Counted from the stretch's first letter, positions 28,712 to 37,420 are shown. The stretch is DNA of 64,000 nt from Anaerolineae bacterium (GCA_017303635.1 JAFLCG010000018.1:43923-107922); one strand, 5' to 3'. The notes: generated by a model from the sequence alone, not told the origin. Translations and numbers: made by a program.

Positions 28712-29273
28712 GATCGTCCGTGTCCAGCAGTGCCAGCGCCTCATCCGCAGACATCACTTTGCCCATGTACTTGCCGATGTCTTCCAGATTGGCCTCATGC
28801 AGATGCACTTTGTCAGTCGCCACGCATTCCCGCGGCACGACCACGTGATAGTTACGCTCAAAAGCATCGGTTGCGGTCGCCCGGATGCAGACGTTCGTCT
28901 TGGTCCCGGTCAGGATCACGCGCTCGATATGGTTATCCCGCAGAATCAGATCAAGATCAGTACCGACGAAGGCGCTGTAACGCCGCTTGACCACCTGGTA
29001 ATCCTCCGGCAGTGGATGCAGGCGCGGGTCCAGCTCGACGCCCACACTGCCTTCTTCGCCATGTGGGCGGACGTGTTCTAGTTCCCAATCCGGCTTACCT
29101 GCCCGATGCTGGTCAATGAACCAGATGATGAGCGCCCCCCGCGCCCGCGCCGCTTCCACAAAGGTCTGTACGGTCGGCACCAGCGCGGCTGAAACCGGGT
29201 TCGCCACCCGCCCACGCTCCAAATCCGTAAAGTCACGGATCATATCCACAACCAGAACTGCGGTTTTCATCAT
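28704..29273 (-). CDS. isochorismatase-family cysteine hydrolase
   Basis: About 189 residues; the ATG at 29273 shares ATGA with the permease stop, and an ATG 6 bases earlier or 3 later is possible. The catalytic aspartate lies in LVVDMIRDF, the lysine in QVVKRRYSAF and the cysteine in TGTKTNVCIRATATD. Family members include nicotinamidase, isochorismatase and ureidoacrylate or N-carbamoyl hydrolases. Placed among nucleoside genes, hydrolysis of an amide from base or nicotinamide-nucleoside breakdown is plausible. No residue visible here fixes the substrate. Confidence 0.9.
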   Translation of the reverse strand: MMKTAVLVVDMIRDFTDLERGRVANPVSAALVPTVQTFVEAARARGALIIWFIDQHRAGKPDWELEHVRPHGEEGSVGVELDPRLHPLPEDYQVVKRRYSAFVGTDLDLILRDNHIERVILTGTKTNVCIRATATDAFERNYHVVVPRECVATDKVHLHEANLEDIGKYMGKVMSADEALALLDTDDHA

Positions 29274-30181
29274 GACCATCCTTTACGCCACTCTTTGCGC
29301 GCGGAGATGAGCGCCAGAGTGACGACCACCATCAGATAGGGCAACATCTGGAAAAATTGCGGTGGCGTACTGCTCGCCAGTTGCAACCGGAACTGCACCG
29401 CCTCGAACAGACCAAAGAGCAGGCAGGCCAGTGCCGAAAAACCCGGACGCCCAGCCGCAAAGTAGACAGCCGCCAGCGCGATGAAGCCGCGCCCAGCCGT
29501 CATATCCTCGCGGAACAGCGCCAGATCCCCCACCGCCAGATGCGCGCCCGCTAGCCCACACAAAGCACCACCCAGCATCAGCGCCAGGTACTGCCGCGCC
29601 CGCACCGGAATCCCCACCGACCGCGCCGCTTCTTCGTTCTGACCAATGGCACGGATGTGCAGACCAGGCACAGTACGGTAGAGGAAGATGGCTACCAGCG
29701 GGACTGCCAGCCACGACATATACACCAACGGCGAGAAGCTGAACAGTAACCGACCCAGCACCGGCAAATCACTCAAACCAGGGATGTACAGGCTAGGCAG
29801 GCTTTCCAGATCAGGCGGTGAGAACGTGCCGCTGGTGCCGAAGAGGACGCTCAACAGATATGCTGTTCCGCCTGAAACCAGCAGATTGAGCGCCAGCCCC
29901 GCGATAATCAGGTTGGCCTTCAACCGGGTAACAACGAGGGTGAAAACTGCGGCCAGCAGCATACCGACGACGATTGCTGCCAGCAATCCCACCAGAACCG
30001 ATTGTGTGGCGAAACCGACCGCGACCACCGTGAAAGCCCCCGCCAGCATCAGACCTTCCAGGCCGATGTTCACCTGGCCAACTTGCAAACTGAGTAAGCC
30101 GGCCATCGCGGCCAGAATCAGGGGTGTCCCCAGGCGCAGGGTGGCAGCAGCGATGTTGACGATCAAATCAAGCGAGTCCAT
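29270..30181 (-). CDS. nucleoside ABC transporter permease 2
   Basis: A 303-residue permease with about eight membrane helices. It carries the BPD_transp_2 pattern of the BMP/nucleoside and sugar ABC permeases (GLLSLQVGQVNIGLEGLM near the start, the EEAARSVGIPVRARQYL loop that meets the ATPase near residue 185). Its start overlaps permease 1 by 14 bases and its stop shares bases with the hydrolase start. Together with permease 1 and the double ATPase it should form a NupOPQ-like importer. Confidence 0.92.
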   Translation of the reverse strand: MDSLDLIVNIAAATLRLGTPLILAAMAGLLSLQVGQVNIGLEGLMLAGAFTVVAVGFATQSVLVGLLAAIVVGMLLAAVFTLVVTRLKANLIIAGLALNLLVSGGTAYLLSVLFGTSGTFSPPDLESLPSLYIPGLSDLPVLGRLLFSFSPLVYMSWLAVPLVAIFLYRTVPGLHIRAIGQNEEAARSVGIPVRARQYLALMLGGALCGLAGAHLAVGDLALFREDMTAGRGFIALAAVYFAAGRPGFSALACLLFGLFEAVQFRLQLASSTPPQFFQMLPYLMVVVTLALISARKEWRKGWS

Positions 30182-31241
30182 CGGCCTGCCCTTTCTGTTC
30201 AGCCTCCGGGGTGGCAGCGGCGATGGTCCGCCGCTTCAGCCAGCCAAAGCTGATCTCCACGGCGACGAAGAAGATCACCAGCGCAATCACAATGTCGATC
30301 AAGTCTCGTGGGATTTGGGTGAACATCTCCATCGTGGAAGACCCATTCCGCAGCGCACCCAGAAAGAGTGCCGCCAATAAGGCGCCCAGCGGCGAATTCC
30401 GCCCCAGGAGCGCGACCACGATACCATCAAAACCCAGCCCCCGCGAAAAGCCGCTGACGAAGCGGTAATGGACGCCCAGCACTTGACCAGCGCCGGCCAG
30501 CCCACCGAGCAGGCCGCTGATGAACATCACCAGCAAAATCGTCCGGGCGACCGGCATCCCCATCCACCGGGCGAAAAGCGGATTGCTGCCAATGGTCTTG
30601 ACCTCGTAACCCAGCGTGGTCCGGCGCAGCAGCCAGGCAACGACGATCACCGACACCAACGCGAGGATGAAGCTGGCATTCAACTGCGAACGTTCGACTA
30701 GACGTGGAAGTTGAGCCTGTTCCGCCACCTGTGCAGACATAGCGTTCGCCATCCCCGGCACGAAGAACGGGCCAGTGACCAGATAATCCGTGAAAAGGAT
30801 GGCGACGTAATTCAGCATGATCGTCGTCACGATCTCATCAACCCGCAGCCGAGCCTTCAGGTAACCAGGGATCAAACCCCACAGACCGCCAACCAGCGCG
30901 CCCGCGCTGAAGCACAGGCCGATCAGCGGCAGCGCAGGTAATCCAGTGAAAGTGAATCCCACCCATGCCGCCGCGAACGCCCCAACGTACAGAGAGCCTT
31001 CAACACCCACGTTGAAGATGCCCGCCCGGAACGCGATCAAGGTCGCCAGCCCGGTGAAGATCAACGGCGTCGCCGTCAGCAGCGTATTGGCGATAGCCCG
31101 CGGGTTGCCGAACGCTGAATTGAGGAGAACTCCATAGGCATTGAGGGCGTCCTTGCCGGAAAGCTGCATGATGATGCCGCCGACCAGCAGCGCCAGCAGA
31201 ATCGTCAGCACGGTGCGGATGATGGGCGCGAGGCTCTTCAT
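30168..31241 (-). CDS. nucleoside ABC transporter permease 1
   Basis: A 357-residue permease with about ten membrane helices. NTLLTATPLIFTGLATLIAFRAGIFNVGVEG (shortened: FRAGIFNVGVEG) near residue 70 is the typical permease-1 motif of this transporter class, and the ATPase-coupling loop around TIGSNPLFARWMGMPVAR lies near 215-232. The start shares ATGA with the ATPase gene and the end overlaps permease 2. It acts in the cytoplasmic membrane. Confidence 0.92.
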   Translation of the reverse strand: MKSLAPIIRTVLTILLALLVGGIIMQLSGKDALNAYGVLLNSAFGNPRAIANTLLTATPLIFTGLATLIAFRAGIFNVGVEGSLYVGAFAAAWVGFTFTGLPALPLIGLCFSAGALVGGLWGLIPGYLKARLRVDEIVTTIMLNYVAILFTDYLVTGPFFVPGMANAMSAQVAEQAQLPRLVERSQLNASFILALVSVIVVAWLLRRTTLGYEVKTIGSNPLFARWMGMPVARTILLVMFISGLLGGLAGAGQVLGVHYRFVSGFSRGLGFDGIVVALLGRNSPLGALLAALFLGALRNGSSTMEMFTQIPRDLIDIVIALVIFFVAVEISFGWLKRRTIAAATPEAEQKGQADGLA

Positions 31242-32755
31242 AGGATGTTCTCGCTCATGGTTTTACCCGCCATCGCCAGCCCGATCTGTTCGCGGGTCGC
31301 CGCCGCCCGTGGGAACTGTGCCACAATCCGCCCATTGAACAGGACGGCAATCCGGTCGCTCAGTGCCAGCAGTTCATCCAGATCAGCCGAGATGAGCAGC
31401 ACGCCCACACCCGCCCCGCGCAGTCGCAAGAGCTGCTCCTGGACAAAACCGGCAGCGCCAATATCCAAGCCGCGCGTCGGCTGCACAGCCACCAGCACAG
31501 ACGGGTCGCGCATCAGCTCGCGGGCGATGACGACCTTCTGCGCATTCCCACCGGAGAGCGTACCCACGCCCACCCGCTCATCTGTCGCCCGAATATCAAA
31601 TCGGTTGAGAAGGCCGGCAGCCATTGCCCGCATCTGCCCCAGCGGCAGCACCCCCAACCCCTGCGCCTGTTGGTAATAATCGCCGGCGCTCAGGTTTTCC
31701 CAGATCGCCATCGCTTTACTCAGGCCCTCGGTCTGGCGGTCCTCCGGGATCAAGGCCAGTCCCCGTTCACGCCGGGTCCGAGTAGGCACACGGGTGATGG
31801 ACTCGCCATCCAGCAGCACCTCACCGCTGACGCCATCGGCCACACCGATCAGCGCCTCGACCAGTTCCTGCTGCCCGTTGCCTTCCACCCCGGCGATCCC
31901 CAATATTTCGCCTCCAAAGACAGTCAGATCAATCTGGGTGGCGCGTCTGCTCCCGCTGGTGATCTGGAGGTTTCGCACCTCCAGGCGCGGACGCCGTCTC
32001 CCGTCAGCGGGTGCCTCGGTAATAACCGGCGCTTCAACCTCATGCCCCACCATCAGGCGGGCAATCTCCGAGGGAGTGGTATCGACAGTTTGCACAGTGC
32101 CGACCACACGCCCCCGCCGCAGCACCGTCGCCCGGGTACAAAGCGCCATGATCTCGTAAAGCTTGTGGGTAATGAAGATGGCAGTGCAACCGCCCGCCAC
32201 CAGCCGCCGTAGCACGCCGAACAAACTCTCGACTTCCTGCGGCGTCAGAACAGCGGATGGCTCATCCAGAATGAGCAAACGCGCATTCCGATAGAGCATC
32301 TTGAGGATTTCCACCCGCTGCTGCAACCCGACGGGCAGATCACTAACCAACGCATTGGGGTCGACTTGTAAGCCAAATTGCTCGGAAAGCGCTTGTACCT
32401 GCCGACGCAACCGGAACCGATTGAGGAACGGACCATAGCGTGGCTCCGCGCCAAGGGCGATATTCTCGGCCACCGTCAGCGATGGCACCAACTGAAAATG
32501 CTGGTGCACCATGCCAATCCCCAGCCGGATCGCATCCTGCGGGTTGGCAATCATGACGCGCTTGCCATTGAGGCGAATCTCACCCGCGTCCGGCTGCTCC
32601 ATGCCATACAGCAGCTTCATCAGGGTGGATTTACCCGCGCCGTTTTCACCCACCAGACCATGAATCTCACCCGCCTCGACATGCAGGGAAATATCATCGT
32701 TGGCAAGCACACCGGGGTACGTCTTGCGGATGCCGCGCAGTTCAAGAAAAGACAT
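31238..32755 (-). CDS. double-domain ABC ATPase of nucleoside importer
   Basis: A 505-residue protein with two ATP-binding cassettes. The first has Walker A GENGAGKST (about 36-44), signature VGLQQRVEIL and Walker B LLILDEPSAVLT. The second has a weakened Walker A (GVEGNGQQELV), the signature LSGGNAQKVVIARELM and a later VQPTRGLDIGA. This asymmetry is normal for the sugar/nucleoside (RbsA/NupO) class. The start region lies about 85 bases after the binding-protein gene, with a palindromic repeat in the gap. Confidence 0.95.
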   Translation of the reverse strand: MSFLELRGIRKTYPGVLANDDISLHVEAGEIHGLVGENGAGKSTLMKLLYGMEQPDAGEIRLNGKRVMIANPQDAIRLGIGMVHQHFQLVPSLTVAENIALGAEPRYGPFLNRFRLRRQVQALSEQFGLQVDPNALVSDLPVGLQQRVEILKMLYRNARLLILDEPSAVLTPQEVESLFGVLRRLVAGGCTAIFITHKLYEIMALCTRATVLRRGRVVGTVQTVDTTPSEIARLMVGHEVEAPVITEAPADGRRRPRLEVRNLQITSGSRRATQIDLTVFGGEILGIAGVEGNGQQELVEALIGVADGVSGEVLLDGESITRVPTRTRRERGLALIPEDRQTEGLSKAMAIWENLSAGDYYQQAQGLGVLPLGQMRAMAAGLLNRFDIRATDERVGVGTLSGGNAQKVVIARELMRDPSVLVAVQPTRGLDIGAAGFVQEQLLRLRGAGVGVLLISADLDELLALSDRIAVLFNGRIVAQFPRAAATREQIGLAMAGKTMSENIL

Positions 32756-32769
32756 CTTAACCTCTAGGC

Positions 32770-32839
32770 GGGGCGAGGCGTGCCTCGCCCCTACGCTGAT
32801 TCCCCTCTCCTATGGGAGAGGGGCTAGGGGTGAGGGCTG
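32770..32839. repeat. two palindromic intergenic repeats inside the nucleoside operon
   Basis: GGGGCGAGGC / GCCTCGCCCC form a perfect 10-bp palindrome with a 2-base centre at 32770-32791. A second unit, CCCCTCTCC (32802-32810) with GGAGAGGGG (32815-32823) followed by CTAGGGGTGAGGGCTG, shares 24 of 25 bases with 44388-44411. Both lie between the binding-protein and ATPase genes, where they could trim expression of the downstream genes. Confidence 0.85.
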
Positions 32840-32840
32840 C

Positions 32841-33938
32841 TTATTCCATCGACGCCATCAGGGCGGCTGCACCTGCGCAGGTGCGGTCCGCGTAGAAGGC
32901 AGTACGCTGTTCTTCGGTGATGATGCGGGTATCCACCACCGGAACCTCCCCAGAGATGATCCCCGTGCGGAGTTCTTCAATGCGGTCCATGTAGGCGCGC
33001 GGGATGAGGTGGCGCGAGTAGACCATGTCGCTCAGGCCGACGCCGTTCTCATCCAGACCGTACTGGGCGACGCTGCCGCCACTCAGTTCACCATTAACCA
33101 GGCGGGAGATCAGGTCGTACACGGCGATGTCCACCCGCTTGAGCATACTGGTCAGCACAAAGCCAGGTGCCAGGAAGTCCTGGTCGCTGTCCACACCCAC
33201 TGCCCAGAAACCGGTGTCCTTCGCCGCTTCGATCACACCTTGCCCGGTGCCGCCCGCCACCTGGAACACCACATCCGCGCCCTGTTCATTCATTGCCAGC
33301 GCCAGTTCGCGCCCGGTCGCCGGATCGCCGAAGCCATTTGAGTAGGCCACCAGCACATCAATATCCGGGTTGATGGCGCAGGCACCCTGCAGATAACCAT
33401 CCAGGAACACATCAATACCGCTCGACTGGACGCCACCAATCACGCCAATGCTGGCGGCTTCATTGGTATTTGGGATTTCAGCATCCGATGTAACCAGCGC
33501 GGCTAACGCACCTGCCAGATACGATCCGGTATGCTCATCGAACATGACCGAAACAATGTTCGGCTGATCGACGACGATGTTGACAATCGAGAATAAGGTC
33601 TCCGGGTAATCCGGCGCGACCCGTGCCAGCGGATCAAAGTGGCTGAATTCGAGTGTAATCACCAGATCGAAGCCGGCCTCAGCGGCGGTACGCAAAAGCT
33701 GTTCGCCTTCGCCCACCGGGTCAGAGGACTCAATCGGAACCACTTCCACGCCGAAGTCCTGTGCGGCCAAAGTCAGGCCGGCAAAAGCCGAGTCGTTATA
33801 CGAACGGTCGCCCAAACCACCCTGGGCGATAATCAACGCCACCCGCAGATCGCTCTCCTGGGCGCGGATCGCACTGGTGCCGACCAGCAGCGTGAGCAAC
33901 AGCGCGCACATCACAACCAAACGAAGTCGACGAGACAT
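32841..33938 (-). CDS. BMP-family nucleoside-binding protein
   Basis: A 365-residue exported protein: a Sec signal peptide covers residues 1-26 (cut near IRAQ), with no lipobox cysteine. The mature part starts RVALIIAQGGLGDRSYND and contains IGVIGGVQSSGIDVFLDGY and VVFQVAGGTGQGVIEAAKD, hallmarks of the BMP/PnrA family that binds purine or pyrimidine nucleosides. It is the first transporter gene, 117 bases after the GntR regulator. As it lacks the lipid anchor usual for Gram-positive relatives, it may be free in a periplasm-like space. Confidence 0.93.
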   Translation of the reverse strand: MSRRLRLVVMCALLLTLLVGTSAIRAQESDLRVALIIAQGGLGDRSYNDSAFAGLTLAAQDFGVEVVPIESSDPVGEGEQLLRTAAEAGFDLVITLEFSHFDPLARVAPDYPETLFSIVNIVVDQPNIVSVMFDEHTGSYLAGALAALVTSDAEIPNTNEAASIGVIGGVQSSGIDVFLDGYLQGACAINPDIDVLVAYSNGFGDPATGRELALAMNEQGADVVFQVAGGTGQGVIEAAKDTGFWAVGVDSDQDFLAPGFVLTSMLKRVDIAVYDLISRLVNGELSGGSVAQYGLDENGVGLSDMVYSRHLIPRAYMDRIEELRTGIISGEVPVVDTRIITEEQRTAFYADRTCAGAAALMASME

Positions 33939-34055
33939 TATGGACTACTCCTCTTTAGGCAAAAGAAAAAAGTCGAAACGGGGATAGAAAGCATCGGTTT
34001 TCAGATCGCGTCATTCACAGTCCTTTCGATAACCCAAACACGTGCATCAATCTAC

Positions 34056-34802
34056 TCAGGAGCGCCGCAGATGAATGCGATAGTGGTAAAGGTCGGCACG
34101 GTACTGTGCGACCACATATTCAATAAAGCGGTTTTCCGAATCCCAAGAGATACGGGTCGTTTGCAGGAGTGGCGCATTGGGGGCCACCGCGAGCAATGCA
34201 GCAGTTTCTTCACTGGCTGGTACGGCATCAATCGTATCGATACCCTCCGCCAGCGTGATCCCGCGCTGTGCCAGCAGCACATAGAGCGAGGGCGTCTTTT
34301 GCAGATCCTTCCGGGAAATCTGGATGTTATAGAGGTATGCATCATGAATGCCAACGGCTTCGTCATTGGCATAACGCACCCGTTTCAGGCGCAGGAGTTG
34401 TGTATCCGGAGGCAAACCCGCTACTTTGGCAATATGCTCTGGCGCACGAACCGTCTCCAGCAGCAGCAGTTTCGCGCCGGGGACTAACTGTCGGCTCTGC
34501 ATATCCTCCGAAAACCCGACCATTCGATCCAGCGGATGATCAAGTTGGCGCGGGGCCACAAAGGTACCGCGCCCACGTTCGCGCCGGATATACCCCTGAT
34601 TGACCAGTTCCGACATGGCCTGGCGCACCGTCATGGGGCTGATACTGAAGTGCCGCGAAAAATCAGTCTCGGAAGGCAGCGCATCGCCCGGTTGGAGCGA
34701 ACCGGAGACGATCAAAGCCGTCATGCCTTCATAAATCTGCACGTAGATAGGGATTGGACTGTCTTTATCGACTTGAAGCGCAAGGTCATCGACAGGCATC
34801 AC
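34056..34802 (-). CDS. GntR/HutC-family regulator (UTRA domain)
   Basis: A 248-residue regulator. Residues 14-80 form the GntR winged helix (PIYVQIYEGM..., ALPSETDFSRHFSISPMTVR, GYIRRERGRGTFVAP), and the C-terminal UTRA domain (about 95-240) should sense a small ligand. The two ATGs at the start are equivalent. It is the first gene of the nucleoside operon and probably controls it; a palindrome lies 26 bases upstream of its start. A nucleoside or breakdown product is the likely inducer, by inference from the neighbours. Confidence 0.93.
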   Translation of the reverse strand: MMPVDDLALQVDKDSPIPIYVQIYEGMTALIVSGSLQPGDALPSETDFSRHFSISPMTVRQAMSELVNQGYIRRERGRGTFVAPRQLDHPLDRMVGFSEDMQSRQLVPGAKLLLLETVRAPEHIAKVAGLPPDTQLLRLKRVRYANDEAVGIHDAYLYNIQISRKDLQKTPSLYVLLAQRGITLAEGIDTIDAVPASEETAALLAVAPNAPLLQTTRISWDSENRFIEYVVAQYRADLYHYRIHLRRS

Positions 34803-34827
34803 ACAAATACCTTTTCAATAACTCTAG

Positions 34828-34839
34828 TTCTCTAGAGAA
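34828..34839. promoter_or_regulatory. probable GntR operator
   Basis: The perfect 12-bp palindrome TTCTCTAGAGAA lies 26-37 bases before the regulator start, next to an AT-rich stretch that can serve as -10 box on the minus strand. A second CTCTAG sits 8 bases away. Self-regulation is inferred from position. Confidence 0.45.
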
Positions 34840-34962
34840 TATAACGGATATACTGGTACAGCGCAAATGTCGCACACAGGGCCTCGTTCTGTGTTCATCA
34901 CGGGCTCATGCGGGCCGTGTACAATCCGATCCAGACTTTAATCCTCTGCATGGAGCATACGC

Positions 34963-35844
34963 ATGAGCGTCAATCTGCAACAGAAAACCATCCTCGTCAC
35001 CGGGGCGACCAACGGTATTGGCAAAGTAACCGCCCGCGAACTAGCACGGATGGGCGCAAGCGTCGTCATTGTCGGGCGTAATCCAGCCAAGACTCAAGAA
35101 ACCGTGCGCGAGATCAAAACCGCCGCCGGTCATGACCGTGTCGATTATCTGCTGGGTGATCTTTCGGTTATGGCGGAAGTCGCCCGCGTGGCGGATGAAT
35201 ACCGGGCAAAGTACAACCGCCTCGATGTGCTGGTGAACAACGCCGGGGCCTACTATCAGCAGCGGCAGATGAGCAAAGATGGCCTGGAGATGACCTTCGC
35301 GCTCAACCACATGAGCTACTTCATCATGACACTGCGCCTGCTCGATTTGCTCAAAGCCAGCGCCCCAGCGCGTATCGTCAATGTGTCGTCAGAAGCGCAC
35401 CGCCAGCCGTCCTATGATTTCAACGATATGCAGTCGAGCAATTACAGCGCCGCCGGTTTCAAAGCCTATGGACAATCCAAGCTGGCGAATGTCCTCTTCA
35501 CCAATGAACTGGCCCGCCGGTTGAGCGGCAGTGGTGTGACCGCCAACAGCCTGCATCCGGGCTTCGTCAAAACGGGCTTTGGTCGGAACAACGGCGGCCT
35601 CTCCAAACTGGTGATGCTCGGCATTACCCTGTTTGCCATCAATGAGGAGAAAGGCGCGCAGACCAGCATCTACCTGGCGTCCTCGCCGGAGGTAGAAGGG
35701 GTCACCGGCAAGTACTTTGACAAATCAAAAGTGGCTAACCCCGCCCCCTCCAGCAAGGATGAAGCAGCCTGGAAGCGGTTGTGGACGATCAGTGAGGAGC
35801 TAGCAAAAGACTACATCCCGGCGGTACAGGCTACCAGCGCCTAG
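34963..35844 (+). CDS. short-chain dehydrogenase (retinol-dehydrogenase-like)
   Basis: A 293-residue classical SDR. The cofactor motif TGATNGIG is at residues 14-21, NNAG near 89, the catalytic serine in IVNVSSEAHRQ near 137-147 and YGQSK near 166-170. The protein resembles retinol dehydrogenase and WW-domain oxidoreductase-like SDRs that use NADP(H) on lipophilic alcohols or ketones, but the natural substrate cannot be told. It is divergent from the GntR gene and stands alone. Confidence 0.9.
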   Translation: MSVNLQQKTILVTGATNGIGKVTARELARMGASVVIVGRNPAKTQETVREIKTAAGHDRVDYLLGDLSVMAEVARVADEYRAKYNRLDVLVNNAGAYYQQRQMSKDGLEMTFALNHMSYFIMTLRLLDLLKASAPARIVNVSSEAHRQPSYDFNDMQSSNYSAAGFKAYGQSKLANVLFTNELARRLSGSGVTANSLHPGFVKTGFGRNNGGLSKLVMLGITLFAINEEKGAQTSIYLASSPEVEGVTGKYFDKSKVANPAPSSKDEAAWKRLWTISEELAKDYIPAVQATSA

Positions 35845-35856
35845 GCAATCCTCGGT

Positions 35857-35886
35857 GTAGGGGCGGACCCGTCGGGTCGCCCCTGC
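35857..35886. terminator. repeat-derived hairpin between convergent genes
   Basis: GTAGGGGCGGACCCG followed by TCGGGTCGCCCCTGC forms an imperfect but strong hairpin (GGGGCG and GCCCC arms plus a CCCG/CGGG inner stem). It belongs to the GTAGGGGCG repeat family seen elsewhere in the window, and it sits between the SDR and the response-regulator genes where a terminator is expected. Confidence 0.55.
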
Positions 35887-35897
35887 GATATTTGTGC

Positions 35898-36644
35898 CTA
35901 CCCCTCGTCGCTATCCTCATCCCGATCATCGGCAAACGAGGTCAGGCGCATGAAGGCGCGTTCCTGCGGGTTGAGGTCGGCAGGATACTCGGTTTCGTCG
36001 TAGGTCTCCAAAATGCGGTAGCCCTCTTTGATGTAGCCGCGGATGGTGTTCAGGCTGATGCCCATCTCGTCAGCCGCCAGATCTGCCGGCATCCCCTCGA
36101 CCACGCACAGTTGCAGTGCTTGCCGCAGGCGGGGGGTCAATTCCGGGAACTTCCGCATCGGTGGCAGCACATAGGCGTGGCGCAGGGGATGGCTGAAGGC
36201 TTCCCGCGTGGCTTCATGCAGGCTCGTGGTGATGATGAAGTCGTGAAAGAGCGACTCGACAATCGCCCAGGCGATCTGAAACTTGATGTCGCTCTTGAGC
36301 AGGTAGCCATGCGCTCCGGCCTCCGCGATGGTAATGGCCGCGTCCTCCCGCACCGTTTCAGTCGTGCAGATCACCCGCACCTTATTCACTCGGGACTTCA
36401 GCCGTTTGATGAGCGCGGTGAGTTCACGCATATCCGCCATGCCGTCCGTATCCACCAGAATGACATCCGGCAGTTCCGCGTGCGGCGTTGCATCGAGGTG
36501 CAATTCCAGTTCTTCGTCGTTGTTCGCCATGAATTTCACCCGCGTGCGCCGATCCCACGCCAGAATGCCGTTAATGGCATGCAGCGCGTAGAAGTCGGTA
36601 TCCATGACAACGACAGTGAGATTCAGGTCTTTGATGCGATCCAT
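35898..36644 (-). CDS. orphan response regulator with C-terminal HTH
   Basis: A 248-residue protein. The receiver domain (about 8-130) has acidic residues D15/D17, the phosphorylatable aspartate D65 in VILVDTDG, T94/T95 and K117, so it looks competent for phosphorylation. A NarL/sigma4-like helix-turn-helix follows around 170-215 (LTPRLRQALQLCVVEGMPAD, MGISLNTIRGYIKEGYRIL). The tail is very acidic. No histidine kinase is adjacent. It is divergent from the TIR-domain gene with a 142-base gap, so it could control that gene, but this is only inference. Confidence 0.85.
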   Translation of the reverse strand: MDRIKDLNLTVVVMDTDFYALHAINGILAWDRRTRVKFMANNDEELELHLDATPHAELPDVILVDTDGMADMRELTALIKRLKSRVNKVRVICTTETVREDAAITIAEAGAHGYLLKSDIKFQIAWAIVESLFHDFIITTSLHEATREAFSHPLRHAYVLPPMRKFPELTPRLRQALQLCVVEGMPADLAADEMGISLNTIRGYIKEGYRILETYDETEYPADLNPQERAFMRLTSFADDRDEDSDEG

Positions 36645-36747
36645 AAACGGATGCCCCTTGGGATGGCGCGGCGCGAATAGAGTACAGTGTACGCAGGCTC
36701 AGCAAAATCGTCCAGTGAGGGGCGGCACGACCCGACCACCTGATCTA

Positions 36748-36753
36748 TAATGG
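36748..36753 (+). promoter_or_regulatory. -10 box for the TIR gene
   Basis: A perfect TATAAT lies 33 bases upstream of the ATG at 36787. No clear -35 element is present at 17 bases, which would fit activator-dependent transcription; the response regulator is divergent from here. Confidence 0.4.
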
Positions 36754-36786
36754 CGACATGAATCCGACCGGCAGGGAGGCCGCCCC

Positions 36787-37410
36787 ATGAGCGAGTACTA
36801 CGACGAGCACGACGATCTGGACGACCCAATCGAAGGTTACTGTATGCGCTGCCGCGATACAGTCATGATGGAAGAAGTTCAGGCCGTCTGGACACGACGC
36901 GGTCTGCCCGCCACGCGGGGTGAATGCCCCACCTGCGGCGGCACCGTCTTCCGCATGGGCAAGACCGCTGCCCACAACGCCGAACAGCGCCCGGATGCGG
37001 TCCAGGTGGCCCCCGGTGGTGGACGCGTCAAACTGGCGATGGATACCGCCTATATTGCCTTCAGCGAGAATGACGCCATCGTGGCCGAACAGCTTGCCGA
37101 AGATCTGCAAAAGGCCGGGATCGCCACCTGGCTGCATGAACCGAATCAAGCCAACATCCACTGGGCCAGCGGGGTCCACCCGGCCCTGCAGGAATGCTCG
37201 CGGATGGTGGTCATCCTCTCCACCGACTCGGTCGGGGATGCCGGCGTGGAGGCTGCCTGGAAGTTCTTCAAACAGAAGGGCAAGCGGATCGTCATCGCCC
37301 AGGTCGCCCCAGTGGACCCGCCCGATCCCATCCGGCGCAGCGCCCGCTTCGATTTCAGCGGAGACTACCGTACCAACTTCCGCCAGATGGTCGGGGCGCT
37401 CAGTCAGTGA
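36787..37410 (+). CDS. DUF5679 zinc-ribbon protein with C-terminal TIR domain
   Basis: A 207-residue protein with good ribosome site GGGAGG 8 bases before the ATG. After an acidic N terminus, residues 17-58 form a DUF5679-type zinc ribbon (C19, C22, C47, C50). Residues about 85-205 look like a TIR domain: AYIAFSENDAIVAEQLAEDL, GIATWLHEPN, WASGVHPALQECSRMVVILS and KRIVIAQVAP follow the usual strand and helix order. TIR domains of bacteria often cleave NAD+ in defence or act as scaffolds. Here the expected V-x-x-E glutamate position is alanine (V154, A157), with E155 two residues earlier, so NADase activity is uncertain. The membrane or nucleic-acid partner is unknown. Confidence 0.8.
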   Translation: MSEYYDEHDDLDDPIEGYCMRCRDTVMMEEVQAVWTRRGLPATRGECPTCGGTVFRMGKTAAHNAEQRPDAVQVAPGGGRVKLAMDTAYIAFSENDAIVAEQLAEDLQKAGIATWLHEPNQANIHWASGVHPALQECSRMVVILSTDSVGDAGVEAAWKFFKQKGKRIVIAQVAPVDPPDPIRRSARFDFSGDYRTNFRQMVGALSQ

Positions 37411-37420
37411 AGCCGTCCTC

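Noticed and set aside
28704..29273. Naming the isochorismatase-family protein as nicotinamidase or ureidoacrylate hydrolase
   Set aside because: The catalytic triad is visible, but residues that set substrate choice cannot be judged from sequence by eye.
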